Shown here: positions 52,473 to 63,447 of the stretch, in pieces
Numbering within the stretch: the stretch's first letter is position 1
How the letters are laid out: the number at the start of each line of letters is the position of its first letter
DNA from: Pseudomonadota bacterium
GTDB taxonomy: Bacteria; Pseudomonadota; Alphaproteobacteria; Acetobacterales; Acetobacteraceae
NCBI GenBank assembly: GCA_018240635.1
Contig: JAFEFJ010000001.1
Coordinates: 1 to 64,000 of the forward strand
Length of the DNA stretch: 64,000 nucleotides
Direction: 5' to 3'
Translations under genes and position numbers: made by a program
The notes under the pieces: generated by a model
Seen by the model: only the letters and a program-made list of their open reading frames with translations
What the model was told of the DNA's origin: nothing
Database searches by the model: none

Positions 52473-52868
52473 TCAGACGCGACGGCGCTTCCGCGGACGG
52501 CAACCGTTGTGCGGAATCGGCGTCATGTCGCGGATCGCGGTGATCGAAAACCCGACGGCCTGAAGCGCCCGCAGGGCGCTCTCCCGTCCCGAGCCGGGGC
52601 CGCTCACCTCGATCTCCAGCATTTCCATGCCGTGCTCGCGCGCCTTGCGGCCCGCATCCTCCGCGGCGACCTGCGCGGCGTACGGGGTGGACTTGCGGCT
52701 TCCCTTGAAGCCCTGGCTGCCGGCCGACGACCAGGCGATCGCGTTGCCTTGGGCATCGCTGATCGTGATCATCGTGTTGTTGAAGGTCGCCGCGACATGC
52801 GCGACGCCGGACGTGATGTTCTTGCGTTCCTTTTTACGGGTACGCGTTGCAGCGGCGGGCTTCGCCAT
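52473..52868 (-). CDS. rpsK: 30S ribosomal protein S11
   Basis: A 131-residue protein with [46 protein letters not shown] and the S11 end [18 protein letters not shown]. It lies 96 bases after rpsM, in the normal alpha-operon order. Confidence 0.97.
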   Translation of the reverse strand: MAKPAAATRTRKKERKNITSGVAHVAATFNNTMITISDAQGNAIAWSSAGSQGFKGSRKSTPYAAQVAAEDAGRKAREHGMEMLEIEVSGPGSGRESALRALQAVGFSITAIRDMTPIPHNGCRPRKRRRV

Positions 52869-52964
52869 AAACGTCTGTCCTGTTCAGATGCCCGCAGCGG
52901 CCTGCCGCGGGCGATACCATGGTAGCGATGGGCGGCGGGCCGCCCCGGCGGCGCCGACGCCGCC

Positions 52965-53342
52965 TTACTTCGTGACTTTCTTCTTGCCGGCGATGGCGAC
53001 GGCCTTGCCCTTGCGGGTGCGCGCATTCGTATGCGTGCGCTGCCCGCGAACCGGCAGTCCGCGACGGTGACGGAGGCCGCGGTAGCAGCCGAGGTCCATC
53101 AGCCGCTTGATGTTCATCGCGACTTCTCGCCGCAGATCACCTTCGACGCGGAACTCGCGGTCCACAAGCTCGCGAATCCGCAGCACTTCCTCATCGGAAA
53201 GCTGGTTGACCCGGCGATCGGCGGGGATCGACAAGCGATCGCAGATTTCCTGCGCCTTCGTCGGCCCGATGCCGTAGATGTAGCGGAGGCTGATGGTAAC
53301 CCGCTTGTTCGTCGGGATGTTCACGCCGGCAATACGCGCCAC
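52965..53342 (-). CDS. rpsM: 30S ribosomal protein S13
   Basis: A 125-residue protein (GTG start) with [30 protein letters not shown] and the end [35 protein letters not shown]. It is the first gene after adk, behind its own promoter. No rpmJ-like gene precedes it. Confidence 0.97.
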   Translation of the reverse strand: MARIAGVNIPTNKRVTISLRYIYGIGPTKAQEICDRLSIPADRRVNQLSDEEVLRIRELVDREFRVEGDLRREVAMNIKRLMDLGCYRGLRHRRGLPVRGQRTHTNARTRKGKAVAIAGKKKVTK

Positions 53343-53447
53343 GCCATTCTCTCCTATCGCCCCTCAAGGCTCCGAAACGTTCGAGGGGGCGCCGAAGCAC
53401 CTCGTCAGCCCCACGATGTGTGTCACCACGGCGCCTTAACGCGCCAA

Positions 53448-53476
53448 CGGCGGGCTTCCCGAGATGGGGCCCGCCG
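53448..53476 (-). promoter_or_regulatory. 5' leader hairpin of the rpsM-rpsK-rpoA-rplQ transcript
   Basis: CGGCGGGC (53448-53455) pairs with GCCCGCCG (53469-53476), an 8-base stem with a 13-base loop that can close further by CCC/GGG pairs. It lies just downstream of the predicted transcription start (about 53479) and about 110 bases before the rpsM start. It could stabilise or regulate the leader mRNA, or terminate transcription read through from adk. Confidence 0.45.
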
Positions 53477-53485
53477 GAGGCGCGG

Positions 53486-53513
53486 ACTATAGAGCCGGGC
53501 GGTTGCGAGTCAA
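53486..53513 (-). promoter_or_regulatory. Promoter of the rpsM-rpsK-rpoA-rplQ operon
   Basis: On the minus strand TTGACT (53513-53508) and TATAGT (53491-53486) are 16 bases apart, close to the sigma-70 consensus TTGACA/TATAAT. It lies in the 195-base gap between adk and rpsM, so the alpha operon genes can be transcribed independently of the spc operon. Confidence 0.7.
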
Positions 53514-53537
53514 CGTCTGATGATCAAATCTTCGTGA

Positions 53538-54200
53538 TCAGGACGCAGACCCGACATCCTTCAATGTCTCGACAAGCTGACGGGTCACCGCATCGATATC
53601 CGCCATCCCGTCCACCGACCTGAGACGCCCCTTCGCCCGGTAGTAGGGCAGCAAGGGCGCCGTCTGGGTGTGATAGGCCTCAAGCCGCGCCGCGACCGTC
53701 TCGCGCTTGTCGTCTGCACGGCGGACGAACTGCGTGCCGCCGCACACGTCGCAGACGCCGGCCTTGGCCGTCGGCTTGAACTCGTCGTGGTAGCCGGCAC
53801 CGCAGGTGCCGCAGGTGAACCGTCCAGCGATGCGGTCCGTCAGCACCGCATCGTTCACCTCGAGCTCCACCACCGCGTCGAGCGCCATGTTCTTGGCCGC
53901 GAGCATCCGGTCCAGGGCCTCGGCCTGCGGCACGGTGCGCGGGAACCCGTCGAGAATGAATCCGCGGACGCAGTCGGGCTGGTCGATCCGGGCGCTGAGC
54001 ATCCGGATGATGATGTCGTCGGATACCAGCGCGCCAGATTCCATGACCGCCTTGGCCTCGCGCCCGATCGGCGTATCGGCCTTCACCTCGGCGCGCAGCA
54101 TGTCTCCGGTGGAGATCTGCGCGATGCCGTAGCGTTCCTCCAGCCGCCTCGCCTGGGTGCCTTTCCCGGCGCCGGGCGGCCCCAGCAGAATCAGTTTCAA
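53538..54200 (-). CDS. adk: Adenylate kinase
   Basis: A 220-residue kinase with a TTG start that overlaps the secY stop. The P loop [11 protein letters not shown] lies at residues 7-17, the AMP-binding [10 protein letters not shown] follows, and [17 protein letters not shown] is near 80. The lid contains four Cys ([14 protein letters not shown], then CDVCGG), so it binds zinc, like many bacterial adenylate kinases. It converts ATP and AMP to two ADP. Confidence 0.95.
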   Translation of the reverse strand: MKLILLGPPGAGKGTQARRLEERYGIAQISTGDMLRAEVKADTPIGREAKAVMESGALVSDDIIIRMLSARIDQPDCVRGFILDGFPRTVPQAEALDRMLAAKNMALDAVVELEVNDAVLTDRIAGRFTCGTCGAGYHDEFKPTAKAGVCDVCGGTQFVRRADDKRETVAARLEAYHTQTAPLLPYYRAKGRLRSVDGMADIDAVTRQLVETLKDVGSAS

Positions 54201-55537
54201 CGTCGTCCCCTCACCCGTGCTTTGCGGATCAGCCCTTCATACTGATGGGCCAACAGATGCGACTGTATTTGCGTGACGGTGTCCATGGTCACCGACACGA
54301 TGATCAGCAGGCTGGTGCCGCCGAAGTAGAACGGCAGGCCGTAATTGCTGATCAGAACCTCCGGCAGCAGGCAGACGACCGCGAGGTAGATCGCGCCGAT
54401 GGTGGTCAGGCGCGTCAGCACGTAGTCGAAGTAGTCGGCAGTCGCGTTGCCGGGGCGAATGCCGGGGATGAAGCCCCCGTATTTCTTGAGATTCTCCGCC
54501 GTTTCCTGCGGATTGAACATCACCGCCGTGTAGAAATACGAGAAGAAGATGATCAGCCCGGCATACATCGCCATGTAGAGCGGCTGCCCATGGGCAAGCT
54601 GCGCAGCGATGGTCTGCACCCATCCGGGGCCGTTCTGGGAGAACCCTGCGATGGTCGCGGGCACGAGCAGGATCGAACTGGCGAAGATCGGCGGGATGAC
54701 GCCCGAGGTGTTGATCTTGAGCGGCATATGGGTGGAGTCGCCGCCGAACATGCGCGTGCCGACCTGACGCTTCGGGTACTGCACCACGATCCGGCGCTGC
54801 GCGCGTTCCATGAAGACGATAAACGCGATCACCGCGAAGGCGATGAACAGGAAAGCCAGGATAAACACCGGCGACAGCGCCCCGGTCCGCCCGAGATCGA
54901 GCAGGGTGGCGAGTGCGGTCGGCAGGTTTGCCACGATGCCCGCGAAGATGATCAGGCTGGTGCCGTTGCCGACGCCGCGCGCGGTGATCTGCTCGCCGAG
55001 CCACATCAGGAACATCGTTCCGCCGACCAGCGTGACGACGCAGGAAAAGCGGAAGAACCAGCCGGGATCGATCACCGCCGCGCCGACGCTGCCGTGCATC
55101 GATTCGAGGCCCACGGCGATGCCATAGGCCTGCAGCATGGCGATCAGGACCGTGAGGTAGCGGGTGTACTGGTTGAGCTTCTTGCGGCCCGTCTCGCCCT
55201 CTTTCTTCAGGGCTTCGAGCGAGGGGATGGCCGCCGACATCAGCTGCACGATGATGCTGGCGCTGATGTAGGGCATGATGTTGAGCGCGAACACGGTCAT
55301 CCGGCGGAGCGCGCCGCCGGTGAACATGTCGAACATGCCGAGAATGCCGCCGCCGCCGTGCTGGGTGAGCATCTCCGCCATCACGGACGCATCGACGCCC
55401 GGCACCGGGATGTAGGTTCCGATACGGAAGACGATCAGCGCACCCAGCGTGAACCAGATGCGCTTCTTGAGTTCGGTGGCTTTCGACAGCACGCCGAGAT
55501 TGAGGTTCGCCGCTAGCTGTTCAGCTGCCGAAGCCAT
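54197..55537 (-). CDS. secY: Protein translocase subunit SecY
   Basis: A 446-residue membrane protein with about ten membrane segments. Characteristic stretches are [24 protein letters not shown] near residue 25, the plug-region [31 protein letters not shown], the cytoplasmic [14 protein letters not shown] and the C-terminal [12 protein letters not shown]. It lies in the spc operon after rplO. The adk start overlaps its stop codon. Confidence 0.97.
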   Translation of the reverse strand: MASAAEQLAANLNLGVLSKATELKKRIWFTLGALIVFRIGTYIPVPGVDASVMAEMLTQHGGGGILGMFDMFTGGALRRMTVFALNIMPYISASIIVQLMSAAIPSLEALKKEGETGRKKLNQYTRYLTVLIAMLQAYGIAVGLESMHGSVGAAVIDPGWFFRFSCVVTLVGGTMFLMWLGEQITARGVGNGTSLIIFAGIVANLPTALATLLDLGRTGALSPVFILAFLFIAFAVIAFIVFMERAQRRIVVQYPKRQVGTRMFGGDSTHMPLKINTSGVIPPIFASSILLVPATIAGFSQNGPGWVQTIAAQLAHGQPLYMAMYAGLIIFFSYFYTAVMFNPQETAENLKKYGGFIPGIRPGNATADYFDYVLTRLTTIGAIYLAVVCLLPEVLISNYGLPFYFGGTSLLIIVSVTMDTVTQIQSHLLAHQYEGLIRKARVRGRR

Positions 55538-55686
55538 CGGGGGTCCCCGTCAAAACGACCGGCGTCACATGACCGGAATCAACAAGACCGGCACGGTGGA
55601 CAAGCCGCCGCCCTACGCCGCCGCAACTCTGCCGCCCCGCGCCCTGCGGAGGCAAGCAAGCCGGGCCCGAAGAGCGCGCGAAGCGT

Positions 55687-56178
55687 TCAGGCGACCGGCG
55701 CCTCGCCCTCCGACTTCGCGACGGTCGTGGTGACACGCCCGCCCGCCTTCTCGACCGCTTCGACCGCCGCCGCGGAGGCGCCGGCCACGGTGATCTGGAT
55801 CGCACGCCCAATATCGCCGCGCGCGAGCAGGCGGACGCCGTCCACCTTGCCGCCTCGGACCAGGCCGGCCTTGCGCAGGCTCTCCTCGGTGATCGGCTGC
55901 GCGGCATCGATGCGCCCGGCCGCGATCGCCGCTTCCAGCGTGCCGAGATTCACCGGTGCGTAAGTCTTGCGGAAGATGTTGACGAAGCCCCGCTTCGGCA
56001 GCCGCCGGTAGATCGGCAGCTGACCGCCTTCGAACCCGTTCAGCGCGACGCCTTCGCGGGCCTTCTGGCCCTTCACGCCCTTGCCGGAGGTCTTGCCCTT
56101 GCCGGAGCCGATGCCGCGGCCGAGGCGCTTCGACTTCAGGCGCGAGCCCGCGTTGTCGCGCAGTTCGTTCAGTTTCAT
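55687..56178 (-). CDS. rplO: 50S ribosomal protein L15
   Basis: A 163-residue protein with [41 protein letters not shown] and [20 protein letters not shown], the L15 signature. The ATG at 56178 lies 1 base after the rpmD stop (56180). The 149-base gap to secY holds nothing I recognise. Confidence 0.97.
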   Translation of the reverse strand: MKLNELRDNAGSRLKSKRLGRGIGSGKGKTSGKGVKGQKAREGVALNGFEGGQLPIYRRLPKRGFVNIFRKTYAPVNLGTLEAAIAAGRIDAAQPITEESLRKAGLVRGGKVDGVRLLARGDIGRAIQITVAGASAAAVEAVEKAGGRVTTTVAKSEGEAPVA

Positions 56179-56179
56179 C

Positions 56180-56377
56180 TCAGCCCTGCTCCTCAACCCG
56201 GACGAGGTGGGAGACCTTGCGGATCATCCCACGCACGGAGGGTGTATCCTCCAGCTCGCGGGTGCGGTTGATCTTGTTCAGCCCGAGGCCGATCAGCGTG
56301 GCCTGCTGGCCCGGCTTGCGGCCGTTGCCGGAGCCGACCTGCGTCACGCGGATCTTCTTCTGCGCCGTGTCAGGCAT
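56180..56377 (-). CDS. rpmD: 50S ribosomal protein L30
   Basis: A 65-residue protein ([22 protein letters not shown]...) with [37 protein letters not shown], the complete L30 pattern. Its ATG at 56377 overlaps the end of rpsE by 8 bases. Confidence 0.95.
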   Translation of the reverse strand: MPDTAQKKIRVTQVGSGNGRKPGQQATLIGLGLNKINRTRELEDTPSVRGMIRKVSHLVRVEEQG

Positions 56378-56951
56378 CGGTCGCCTCCTGCGCCGGCGCC
56401 GCGTCGCGGCGGCCCAGGAGATCGGACACCTTCTTGCCGCGCCGGTTCGCCACGCTGCGCGGGCTCGTGCACCGCTCCAGCGCCGCGAATGTCGCCTTGA
56501 CCATGTTGTGAGGGTTGCGGCTTCCGATGCTCTTGGCGACGACATCGCCGATGCCGAGCGTCTCGAACACCGCGCGCATCGGGCCGCCGGCGATGATGCC
56601 GGTGCCGGCGCTGGCGGACCGCAGAACGACAGAGCCGGCGCCGTAATGCCCGACCACGTCGTGGTGCAGCGTGCGGCCTTCCTTCATCGGCACGCGGATC
56701 ATGCCGCGCTTCGCGCGCTCGGTGGCCTTGCGGATGGCCTCCGGCACCTCGCGCGCCTTGCCGGCGCCGTAGCCGACACGGCCCTTCTGGTCGCCGACCA
56801 CGACGAGAGCGGCGAACGCGAAGCGGCGCCCGCCCTTCACCACCTTGGCCACGCGGTTGATGGTGACCAACTTGTCGATGACGTCGTCGCCGCCGTCGCG
56901 ATCGCGCTCGCGATCCCGACCCCGGCCGCCATCCCTCGGTTCACGCGCCAT
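56370..56951 (-). CDS. rpsE: 30S ribosomal protein S5
   Basis: A 193-residue protein with a basic N-terminal extension ([20 protein letters not shown]), then [48 protein letters not shown] and the S5 C-domain with [29 protein letters not shown]. Confidence 0.97.
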   Translation of the reverse strand: MAREPRDGGRGRDRERDRDGGDDVIDKLVTINRVAKVVKGGRRFAFAALVVVGDQKGRVGYGAGKAREVPEAIRKATERAKRGMIRVPMKEGRTLHHDVVGHYGAGSVVLRSASAGTGIIAGGPMRAVFETLGIGDVVAKSIGSRNPHNMVKATFAALERCTSPRSVANRRGKKVSDLLGRRDAAPAQEATDA

Positions 56952-56963
56952 GTGCCGTCTTCC

Positions 56964-57326
56964 TCAGAATGCCAGCCCGCCTTCGCGGGCGGCTTCGGCC
57001 AGCGCCTTGACGCGGCCGTGATACAGATAGGCGCCGCGGTCGAACACCACCTCGGTGATGCCCGCAGCGAGTGCGCGCTCGGCGATCAGCTTGCCGACGG
57101 CCGTTGCGGCGGAGACATCCGCGCCCGTGCTCAGGGCCTCGCGCAGGCTCTTGTCGAGCGTGGAGGCGGCCGCAACGGTGCGGCCCGCCGCATCGTCGAT
57201 GACCTGAGCGTAGATGTTCTTGCCCGAGCGGAAGACTGACAGGCGCGGGCGGCCAGCGGCCTTGCGGCGCAGCTGGAACCGAAGACGGTCGCGGCGACGC
57301 GACTTGAGATCCTGTTTCGCGCTCAT
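56964..57326 (-). CDS. rplR: 50S ribosomal protein L18
   Basis: A 120-residue protein with [44 protein letters not shown] and the C-terminal [24 protein letters not shown], both diagnostic for L18. Start overlaps the rplF stop by four bases. Confidence 0.97.
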   Translation of the reverse strand: MSAKQDLKSRRRDRLRFQLRRKAAGRPRLSVFRSGKNIYAQVIDDAAGRTVAAASTLDKSLREALSTGADVSAATAVGKLIAERALAAGITEVVFDRGAYLYHGRVKALAEAAREGGLAF

Positions 57327-57856
57327 TTCTTCTTGCCTTCCTTGCGCCGGATCGTCTCGGTGTCGTAGCGCACGCCCTTGCCCTTATAGGGCTCGGGCGG
57401 ACGGAAGCCGCGGATTTCAGCGGCAACCTGGCCGACGAGGCGCTTGTCGATGCCTTCCACCTTGATCGCCGTCGGACGCTCGCAGGTGATCTTGATGCCG
57501 GGCGGCACCGGATAGACCACGTCGTGCGAGAAACCGAGGTTGATGACCAGGTTCGGCCCCTGCACGGCGGCGCGGAAGCCGGTGCCGGTGATTTCCATCG
57601 ACTTCGAGTAGCCGGTGGAAACGCCGTGCGCCATCGCCGCAACGAGCGAGCGGGTGGTGCCCCACATCATGCGCGCCTCGCGGGCGGAGGTGCGCGGCTT
57701 CACCGCGAACTTGCCGTCCTCGATCGTCGCCTCGACATGGTCGCTGAGATCGAGCGCAAGCTCGCCGAGCCTTCCCTTGGCGGTAAGCCGGTTGCCGACG
57801 ATCGCCATGGTGACGCCGGCGGGGATCTCGACCGGGTATTTCCCTACGCGGGACAT
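57323..57856 (-). CDS. rplF: 50S ribosomal protein L6
   Basis: A 177-residue protein starting [19 protein letters not shown]; it has [35 protein letters not shown] and ends [24 protein letters not shown], the L6 signature. A frame extending to 57922 adds non-homologous residues. Confidence 0.97.
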   Translation of the reverse strand: MSRVGKYPVEIPAGVTMAIVGNRLTAKGRLGELALDLSDHVEATIEDGKFAVKPRTSAREARMMWGTTRSLVAAMAHGVSTGYSKSMEITGTGFRAAVQGPNLVINLGFSHDVVYPVPPGIKITCERPTAIKVEGIDKRLVGQVAAEIRGFRPPEPYKGKGVRYDTETIRRKEGKKK

Positions 57857-57866
57857 CGTCGTTGCC

Positions 57867-58265
57867 TCAGAACACGCGGCAGAGGACCTCGCCGCCCACA
57901 TTGGCGGCGCGAGCCTCGGCATCGCTCATGACCCCACGCGGGGTCGACAGGATGGAGACGCCAAGTCCGGCATACACGCGCGGCAGCTCCTTGATCTTGG
58001 AGTAGACGCGGCGGCCGGGCTTGGAGACGCGGGTGATCTCCTTGATGACCGGCTCACCCTCGTTGTACTTCAGCTCGATGCGCAGCTGGGCAACGCCGGG
58101 ACGCAGCTCCTCGGCCGCGAAACCGCGGATATAGCCCTCGCGCTTCAACACATCGAGCACGTTGGCGCGCAGCTTCGACGCGGGGGCAACGCACACCGTA
58201 TGACGCGCGCGTTGCGCGTTACGGATGCGGGTGAGCATATCGCCCAACGGATCGGACAATGACAT
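57867..58265 (-). CDS. rpsH: 30S ribosomal protein S8
   Basis: A 132-residue protein with [20 protein letters not shown] and the C-terminal [42 protein letters not shown], as in all S8 proteins. Confidence 0.97.
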   Translation of the reverse strand: MSLSDPLGDMLTRIRNAQRARHTVCVAPASKLRANVLDVLKREGYIRGFAAEELRPGVAQLRIELKYNEGEPVIKEITRVSKPGRRVYSKIKELPRVYAGLGVSILSTPRGVMSDAEARAANVGGEVLCRVF

Positions 58266-58280
58266 CGTCTGTGCCCTTTC

Positions 58281-58586
58281 CTACCAGCTCGCCTTGACCA
58301 TGCCGGGGATCTGACCCGAACTGGCGAGGTCGCGCAGCGCGATGCGGCACAGCTTGAACTTGCGGTAGTTGCCGCGGCCACGGCCGGTCAGCTCGCAGCG
58401 CAAACGCACGCGGCCGACCGCGCCGTTGCGCGGCAGTTCGGCGAGCTTCAGCGACGCATTGAAGCGGTCTTCCACCGGCAGCGTGCGATCCATCACGATC
58501 GCCTTCAGCGCCGCACGCTTGCCCTTGTCGCGCGCCGCCATGCGTTCCCGCTTCGCGTTGCGGTTGACCTGAGAGGTCTTCGCCAT
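58281..58586 (-). CDS. rpsN: 30S ribosomal protein S14
   Basis: A 101-residue S14 of the long, zinc-free type: it has [27 protein letters not shown], then [39 protein letters not shown]. Only one Cys pair half is present, so no zinc ribbon. Confidence 0.97.
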   Translation of the reverse strand: MAKTSQVNRNAKRERMAARDKGKRAALKAIVMDRTLPVEDRFNASLKLAELPRNGAVGRVRLRCELTGRGRGNYRKFKLCRIALRDLASSGQIPGMVKASW

Positions 58587-58660
58587 CCTGTCTTCACCCT
58601 CCGGAACCTGTCGGCCGAAGCCGCGGGTTTTCCAAAAAACGCAGTCTTGAGATCCGGCCG

Positions 58661-59233
58661 TCAGTTCGCGAACGGAAGATCGAACGCCTTGAGCAACGCC
58701 TTCGCCTCGGCATCGGTGCGCGCAGTCGTCACGAAAACGATGTCCATACCGCGGATCGCATCCACCCGGTCGTAGTTGATTTCCGGGAAGATGATCTGCT
58801 CCTTCAGCCCCATGGCGAAGTTGCCTTTGCCATCGAAGCCCTTGCCCTGGATGCCGCGGAAGTCGCGCACACGCGGCAGCGCAATGGTCACGAGCCTGTC
58901 GAGGAACTCGTACATCCGCGCCTTGCGCAGCGTCACCTTGCAGCCGATCGCCAGACCCTTGCGGATCTTGAACCCGGCGATCGCCTTCTTCGCCAGCGTC
59001 TTGACCGGCTTCTGCCCGGCGATCTGCGTCAGCTCGGCCACCGCGGCATCGAGCTTCTTCTGATCGGCCGCAGCTTCGCCCACGCCCATGTTGATGACGA
59101 TCTTCTCGAGCTTCGGAACCTGCATCGGGTTGGCGTACCCGAAATCGGCCTGCAGCTTGCCTCGCACCTCGGACAGGTAGCGCTGCTGCATGCGCGGCAT
59201 CGTCCGCTCGGTCGCCGCCACGGTTTCGCTCAT
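58661..59233 (-). CDS. rplE: 50S ribosomal protein L5
   Basis: A 190-residue protein. [50 protein letters not shown] and [37 protein letters not shown] are L5 landmarks. The ATG at 59233 is preferred over the longer frame to 59296. Confidence 0.97.
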   Translation of the reverse strand: MSETVAATERTMPRMQQRYLSEVRGKLQADFGYANPMQVPKLEKIVINMGVGEAAADQKKLDAAVAELTQIAGQKPVKTLAKKAIAGFKIRKGLAIGCKVTLRKARMYEFLDRLVTIALPRVRDFRGIQGKGFDGKGNFAMGLKEQIIFPEINYDRVDAIRGMDIVFVTTARTDAEAKALLKAFDLPFAN

Positions 59234-59243
59234 CGTCGCGCCC

Positions 59244-59564
59244 TCAGCTTTCGATCGCCTGGCCGGTCGCCTTGGCGACGCGGACCTTGCGGCCATCGTC
59301 GAGCACCCGGAAGCCGACCTTCGTACGCTTTTCGCTGATCGGATCGACCAGCATCAGATTCGACAGGTGGATCGTCGCTTCACGCTCGATAATGCCCCCC
59401 GGTTCGCCCATGCCGCGCGGCTTGGTGTGCCGCTTGGCGATGTTGACGCCCTGCACCACCGCGCGGTCGGCCTTCGGCATCACGCTGAGCACCTCGCCCC
59501 GCATGCCCTTCGACACGCCGGTGATAACCTCCACCGTGTCGCCCTTGCGAATGCGCGAGGCCAT
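59244..59564 (-). CDS. rplX: 50S ribosomal protein L24
   Basis: A 106-residue protein starting [26 protein letters not shown], with the KOW motif near residue 8, and [33 protein letters not shown]. The ATG overlaps the rplN stop by one base (TGATG). Confidence 0.96.
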   Translation of the reverse strand: MASRIRKGDTVEVITGVSKGMRGEVLSVMPKADRAVVQGVNIAKRHTKPRGMGEPGGIIEREATIHLSNLMLVDPISEKRTKVGFRVLDDGRKVRVAKATGQAIES

Positions 59565-59932
59565 CACAGCACCTCCGGCGCGAGCGAGATGATCTTCATG
59601 AACTTACGCCCGCGCAGCTCGCGCACGACAGGACCGAAGATGCGGGTACCGATCGGCTCCTGCTGTTTGTTGATCAGCACGGCCGCATTGCGGTCGAAGC
59701 GGATCGCCGAGCCGTCGGCGCGGCGCACGGGGAAGCTGGTGCGCACGATCACCGCCTGGTGGACGTCGCCCTTCTTCACCTTGCCGCGCGGAATCGCCTC
59801 CTTCACGGAGACCACGATCACGTCGCCGACCGACGCGGTGCGTCGGCGGGAACCGCCGAGCACCTTGATGCACTGCACGCGGCGCGCACCTGAGTTGTCG
59901 GCCACCTCGAGGTTGCTTTCGACCTGGATCAT
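59564..59932 (-). CDS. rplN: 50S ribosomal protein L14
   Basis: A 122-residue protein with [27 protein letters not shown] and the C-terminal [31 protein letters not shown], the standard L14 sequence. Confidence 0.98.
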   Translation of the reverse strand: MIQVESNLEVADNSGARRVQCIKVLGGSRRRTASVGDVIVVSVKEAIPRGKVKKGDVHQAVIVRTSFPVRRADGSAIRFDRNAAVLINKQQEPIGTRIFGPVVRELRGRKFMKIISLAPEVL

Positions 59933-59944
59933 CGCTCGCGCTCC

Positions 59945-60235
59945 TCAGGCCTGCGCCGCGACGGACTCGGCCGCAGGCACAGCCGCACCGAACATAGGCG
60001 CGCCGTTGCGCTCGACGACGATCCACGTCTTGCGCTTGCTGATCGGGCGGCATTCCTCGATGCGCACCACGTCGCCGACCTTGCAGACATTCGCCTCGTC
60101 ATGCGCCGCGTAGTTCTTCGAGCGGCGGATGAACTTCTTGTAGAGCGGGTGCATGACGCGACGATCGACAAGAACCGTGACGGTCTTGTCCATCTTGTCG
60201 CTGGTCACTCGCCCGGTCAGGACGCGCCTGGGCAT
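59945..60235 (-). CDS. rpsQ: 30S ribosomal protein S17
   Basis: A 96-residue protein with [47 protein letters not shown] and [19 protein letters not shown], typical S17. A C-terminal Ala-rich extension of about 15 residues follows. Confidence 0.97.
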   Translation of the reverse strand: MPRRVLTGRVTSDKMDKTVTVLVDRRVMHPLYKKFIRRSKNYAAHDEANVCKVGDVVRIEECRPISKRKTWIVVERNGAPMFGAAVPAAESVAAQA

Positions 60236-60247
60236 CCCTCTCTCCTC

Positions 60248-60472
60248 TCAGGACGTGACGGCGGAGGAGCGCTGCTTCTCCGCCAGAATGGTTTTCACCC
60301 GCGCGATCTCGCGGCGCACGAGCCGCATCCGCGCCTGGCCCTCGGTCTGGCCGACGGCACGCTGAAAGCGCAGGTTGAACTGCTCCTTGCGCAGGTCGAG
60401 CAGGCTGGCCGCCAGCTCATCGACGGTGCGCGCGCGCACGTCCGACGGCTTGCTGAACGCGGTCTTCGCCAT
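60248..60472 (-). CDS. rpmC: 50S ribosomal protein L29
   Basis: A 74-residue protein starting MAKTAFSKPSDVRARTVDEL, with LLDLRKEQFNLRFQRAVGQTEGQARMRLVRREIARVKTIL, the L29 helix. The ribosome site GGGAGA favours the ATG at 60472 over the one at 60481. The start overlaps the end of rplP. Confidence 0.96.
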   Translation of the reverse strand: MAKTAFSKPSDVRARTVDELAASLLDLRKEQFNLRFQRAVGQTEGQARMRLVRREIARVKTILAEKQRSSAVTS

Positions 60473-60473
60473 C

Positions 60474-60890
60474 TCAGGCATCTCCCATACGCGCGATGAA
60501 GCGCGTCTTGATCGGCAGCTTGGCGGCGCCGAGCGTGAGCGCCTCGCGCGCCAGTTCAGGCGGCACGCCGTCGATCTCGAACATGATCCGGCCCGGCTTA
60601 ACGCGGCAGACCCAGAATTCCGGGCTGCCCTTGCCGGAGCCCATGCGAACCTCGGCCGGCTTCGCCGAGACCGGCACGTCGGGGAAGATGCGGATCCACA
60701 CCCGGCCGGCGCGGCGCATGGCGCGAGTGATCGCGCGGCGCGCGCTTTCGATCTGGCGCGCGGTGATGCGCTCCGGCTCCAGGGCCTTCAGGCCGTAGGT
60801 GCCGAAATTCAACGCGGTGCCGCCCTTGGCGTTGCCGTGGATACGGCCCTTGTGCGCCTTGCGATACTTGGTGCGCTTGGGTGAAAGCAT
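60474..60890 (-). CDS. rplP: 50S ribosomal protein L16
   Basis: A 138-residue protein starting [91 protein letters not shown] and [20 protein letters not shown] complete the L16 pattern. Confidence 0.98.
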   Translation of the reverse strand: MLSPKRTKYRKAHKGRIHGNAKGGTALNFGTYGLKALEPERITARQIESARRAITRAMRRAGRVWIRIFPDVPVSAKPAEVRMGSGKGSPEFWVCRVKPGRIMFEIDGVPPELAREALTLGAAKLPIKTRFIARMGDA

Positions 60891-60902
60891 CGTCCTGTGT
60901 CC

Positions 60903-61580
60903 TTAGCGCTGCGGCGCCTGTTCGGCGGCGCGGCGGTCCTGCGCCAGCGGGTCGTGCGCCAGGATCTCGCCCTTGAAGATCCAGACCTTCACGCCGCAGG
61001 TCCCGTAAGTGGTCTTGGCCGTAGCGACGCCGAAATCGACATCCGCGCGCAGCGTATGCAGCGGCACGCGGCCTTCGCGGTACCACTCCACCCGGGCGAT
61101 TTCGGCGCCGCCGAGACGGCCGCCGCAATTGATCCGGATGCCCTGCGCGCCGAGGCGCATCGCCGACTGCACCGCGCGCTTCATCGCCCGGCGGAACGCG
61201 ACGCGGCGCTCGAGCTGCTGCGCGATGTTCTCGGCGACGAGCGTCGCGTCGATCTCGGGCTTGCGGATCTCGACGATATTGAGCGCAACCTCGGCCTTGG
61301 CCATCTTGCCGAGGTCCTTGCGCAGCACCTCGATATCCTGGCCCTTCTTGCCGATCACCACGCCCGGCCGCGCCGCGTAGATCGTCACGCGCGGCTTCTT
61401 CGCCGGGCGCTCGATCACGACGCGGGACACGCCCGCGCCGTGCAGCTTGGCGCGCAGGTGGTTGCGCAGCTTCAGGTCCTCATGAAGCAATTTCGCGTAG
61501 TCGTTGCCTGCGAACCAGCGGCTGTCCCAGGTCCGGTTGATGCCGAGACGCAGGCCGATCGGATTAACTTTGTGACCCAT
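60903..61580 (-). CDS. rpsC: 30S ribosomal protein S3
   Basis: A 225-residue protein. It begins [36 protein letters not shown], has the KH domain segment [20 protein letters not shown] and the C-terminal [27 protein letters not shown]-like region (here [37 protein letters not shown]), as in all S3 proteins. Confidence 0.98.
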   Translation of the reverse strand: MGHKVNPIGLRLGINRTWDSRWFAGNDYAKLLHEDLKLRNHLRAKLHGAGVSRVVIERPAKKPRVTIYAARPGVVIGKKGQDIEVLRKDLGKMAKAEVALNIVEIRKPEIDATLVAENIAQQLERRVAFRRAMKRAVQSAMRLGAQGIRINCGGRLGGAEIARVEWYREGRVPLHTLRADVDFGVATAKTTYGTCGVKVWIFKGEILAHDPLAQDRRAAEQAPQR

Positions 61581-61583
61581 CGG

Positions 61584-61979
61584 TCAGGCCGCCTTCTGCA
61601 CGGGTTCATCACGACGTTCCGCCACCACGATCTTCAGGTGGCTGAACCACTTCTCGACGCGCGCCGCCTTGCCGCGGCCGCGGGCGTGGAAGCGCCGCAT
61701 CACGATCGAGCGGCCCACCTCGGCACGGGTGACGACGAGGCGGTCCACGTCGAGCTGATGGTTGTTCTCCGCGTTCGCGATGGCGCTTTCTAGCGCCTTG
61801 CGCACGGCGCCCGCGATGCGGCGCTTGCTGAAGGTCAGCGTGGCAACGGCCTGACTGGCGGGCAGGTTGCGGATCATGCCGGCGACCAGGTTGAGCTTGC
61901 GCGGGCTGACGCGCAGGTTGCTCACGATTGCCTGCGCCTCGGTCTCTTCCAAAAGGCGCGGATGCTTGGGCTTGCTCAT
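61584..61979 (-). CDS. rplV: 50S ribosomal protein L22
   Basis: A 131-residue protein starting [73 protein letters not shown]; the beta hairpin [25 protein letters not shown] closes it. The ATG at 61979 follows the rpsS stop (61981) with one base between. Confidence 0.97.
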   Translation of the reverse strand: MSKPKHPRLLEETEAQAIVSNLRVSPRKLNLVAGMIRNLPASQAVATLTFSKRRIAGAVRKALESAIANAENNHQLDVDRLVVTRAEVGRSIVMRRFHARGRGKAARVEKWFSHLKIVVAERRDEPVQKAA

Positions 61980-61980
61980 C

Positions 61981-62259
61981 TCAGCCTCGCTTGGCCTTCT
62001 TGTCGGCCGAGTGGCCATGGAAGGTCCGCGTCGGCGAGAACTCGCCGAACTTGTGACCGACCATGTTCTCCGTGACCTGCACAGGAAGAAACTTATGGCC
62101 GTTGTAGACGCCGAAGGTCAGGCCGACGAACTGCGGCAGGATTGTGGACCGGCGCGACCAGATGCGGATGATCTCGTTGCGGCCCGAGGCGCGAGAGGCA
62201 TCTGCCTTGTTGAGCAGGTACCCGTCGACGAACGGCCCCTTCCAGACGGAGCGTGCCAT
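61981..62259 (-). CDS. rpsS: 30S ribosomal protein S19
   Basis: A 92-residue protein with [83 protein letters not shown], the full S19 pattern. Confidence 0.98.
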   Translation of the reverse strand: MARSVWKGPFVDGYLLNKADASRASGRNEIIRIWSRRSTILPQFVGLTFGVYNGHKFLPVQVTENMVGHKFGEFSPTRTFHGHSADKKAKRG

Positions 62260-62260
62260 T

Positions 62261-63091
62261 CTACTTGCCCTTATTCCGGCGCCGGATGATCAGGCTGTCC
62301 GTGCGCTTGTTCGACCGTGTCTTGTAGCCCTTGGTCGGCTTGCCCCAGGGCGTGACCGGATGGCGGCCGCCCGAGGTGCGGCCTTCGCCGCCGCCATGCG
62401 GGTGATCGACCGGGTTCATCACCACGCCGCGGTTGTGCGGGCGGCGGCCCAGCCAGCGGCTGCGGCCGGCCTTGCCGATGTGCTGGTTCATGTTGTCCGG
62501 GTTGGACACGGCGCCGATGCTCGCCATGCACTCGGCGCGCACGACGCGAAGTTCGCCCGACATCAGCTTGATCTGCGCGTAGCCGGCATCCTTGCCGACG
62601 AGCTGGGCGTAGTTGCCCGCCGCGCGCGCGACCTTGCCGCCGGCGCCGATCTTCATCTCGATGTTGTGGACGATCGTGCCGACCGGGATCGCAGCCAGCG
62701 GCATCGCGTTGCCGGGCTTGATGTCGGCGCGCTGCGCGGAAATCACGGTGTCGCCCACGCGCAGCCGCTGCGGCGCGATGATGTACGACAGCTCGCCGTC
62801 CTGATACTTGATCAGGGCGATGAACGCCGTGCGGTTTGGATCGTATTCGAGCCGCTCCACCGTCGCCGGCACGTCGAACTTGCGGCGCTTGAAATCGACC
62901 AGGCGGTACGACTGCTTGTGCCCGCCGCCACGGAAGCGGCTGGTGATGCGGCCGTGATTGTTGCGCCCGCCCGAGGAGTTCTTGCCCTCGGTCAGCCCCT
63001 TCACCGGCTTGCCCTTGTAGAGCTCGCTCCGGTCGATCAGCACGGTGCCGCGCAGGCTCGCGGTCACCGGGTTGAACTGCTTGAGTGCCAT
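62261..63091 (-). CDS. rplB: 50S ribosomal protein L2
   Basis: A 276-residue protein with [33 protein letters not shown] near residue 40, [42 protein letters not shown] near 120, and the peptidyl-transferase-site segment [35 protein letters not shown] near 220. Confidence 0.98.
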   Translation of the reverse strand: MALKQFNPVTASLRGTVLIDRSELYKGKPVKGLTEGKNSSGGRNNHGRITSRFRGGGHKQSYRLVDFKRRKFDVPATVERLEYDPNRTAFIALIKYQDGELSYIIAPQRLRVGDTVISAQRADIKPGNAMPLAAIPVGTIVHNIEMKIGAGGKVARAAGNYAQLVGKDAGYAQIKLMSGELRVVRAECMASIGAVSNPDNMNQHIGKAGRSRWLGRRPHNRGVVMNPVDHPHGGGEGRTSGGRHPVTPWGKPTKGYKTRSNKRTDSLIIRRRNKGK

Positions 63092-63114
63092 CGTTCTGCC
63101 CTATGCCCGAACGG

Positions 63115-63447
63115 TCACGACAGCCCGGTGGAGAAGTCGATCGACTGGCCCGAGGCCAGCGTAACGAACGCCTTCTTCACATCGGAGCGCCGGCCAGGGC
63201 GACCCTTGAAACGCTTCGTCTTGCCCTTCTGGACAAGCGTGTTCACCGCCACGACCGAGACGCCGAACAGCCCCTCGATCGCCGCCTTGATCTCCGGCTT
63301 CGTCGCGCTGATCGAAACGCGGAAGACGAACTGGCCCTTCTCCGACAGGCCGGTCGCCTTCTCGGTGATCACCGGGTTGCGGACGATCTCGTACATCGCC
63401 TCGCGCGAAAGTTGCTTGCCGCGCGCGGCGGCCGCCGTGCCGCTCAT
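63115..63447 (-). CDS. rplW: 50S ribosomal protein L23
   Basis: A 110-residue protein with [88 protein letters not shown], complete for L23. Its ATG overlaps the rplD stop (ATGA), the usual coupling of this operon. Confidence 0.97.
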   Translation of the reverse strand: MSGTAAAARGKQLSREAMYEIVRNPVITEKATGLSEKGQFVFRVSISATKPEIKAAIEGLFGVSVVAVNTLVQKGKTKRFKGRPGRRSDVKKAFVTLASGQSIDFSTGLS

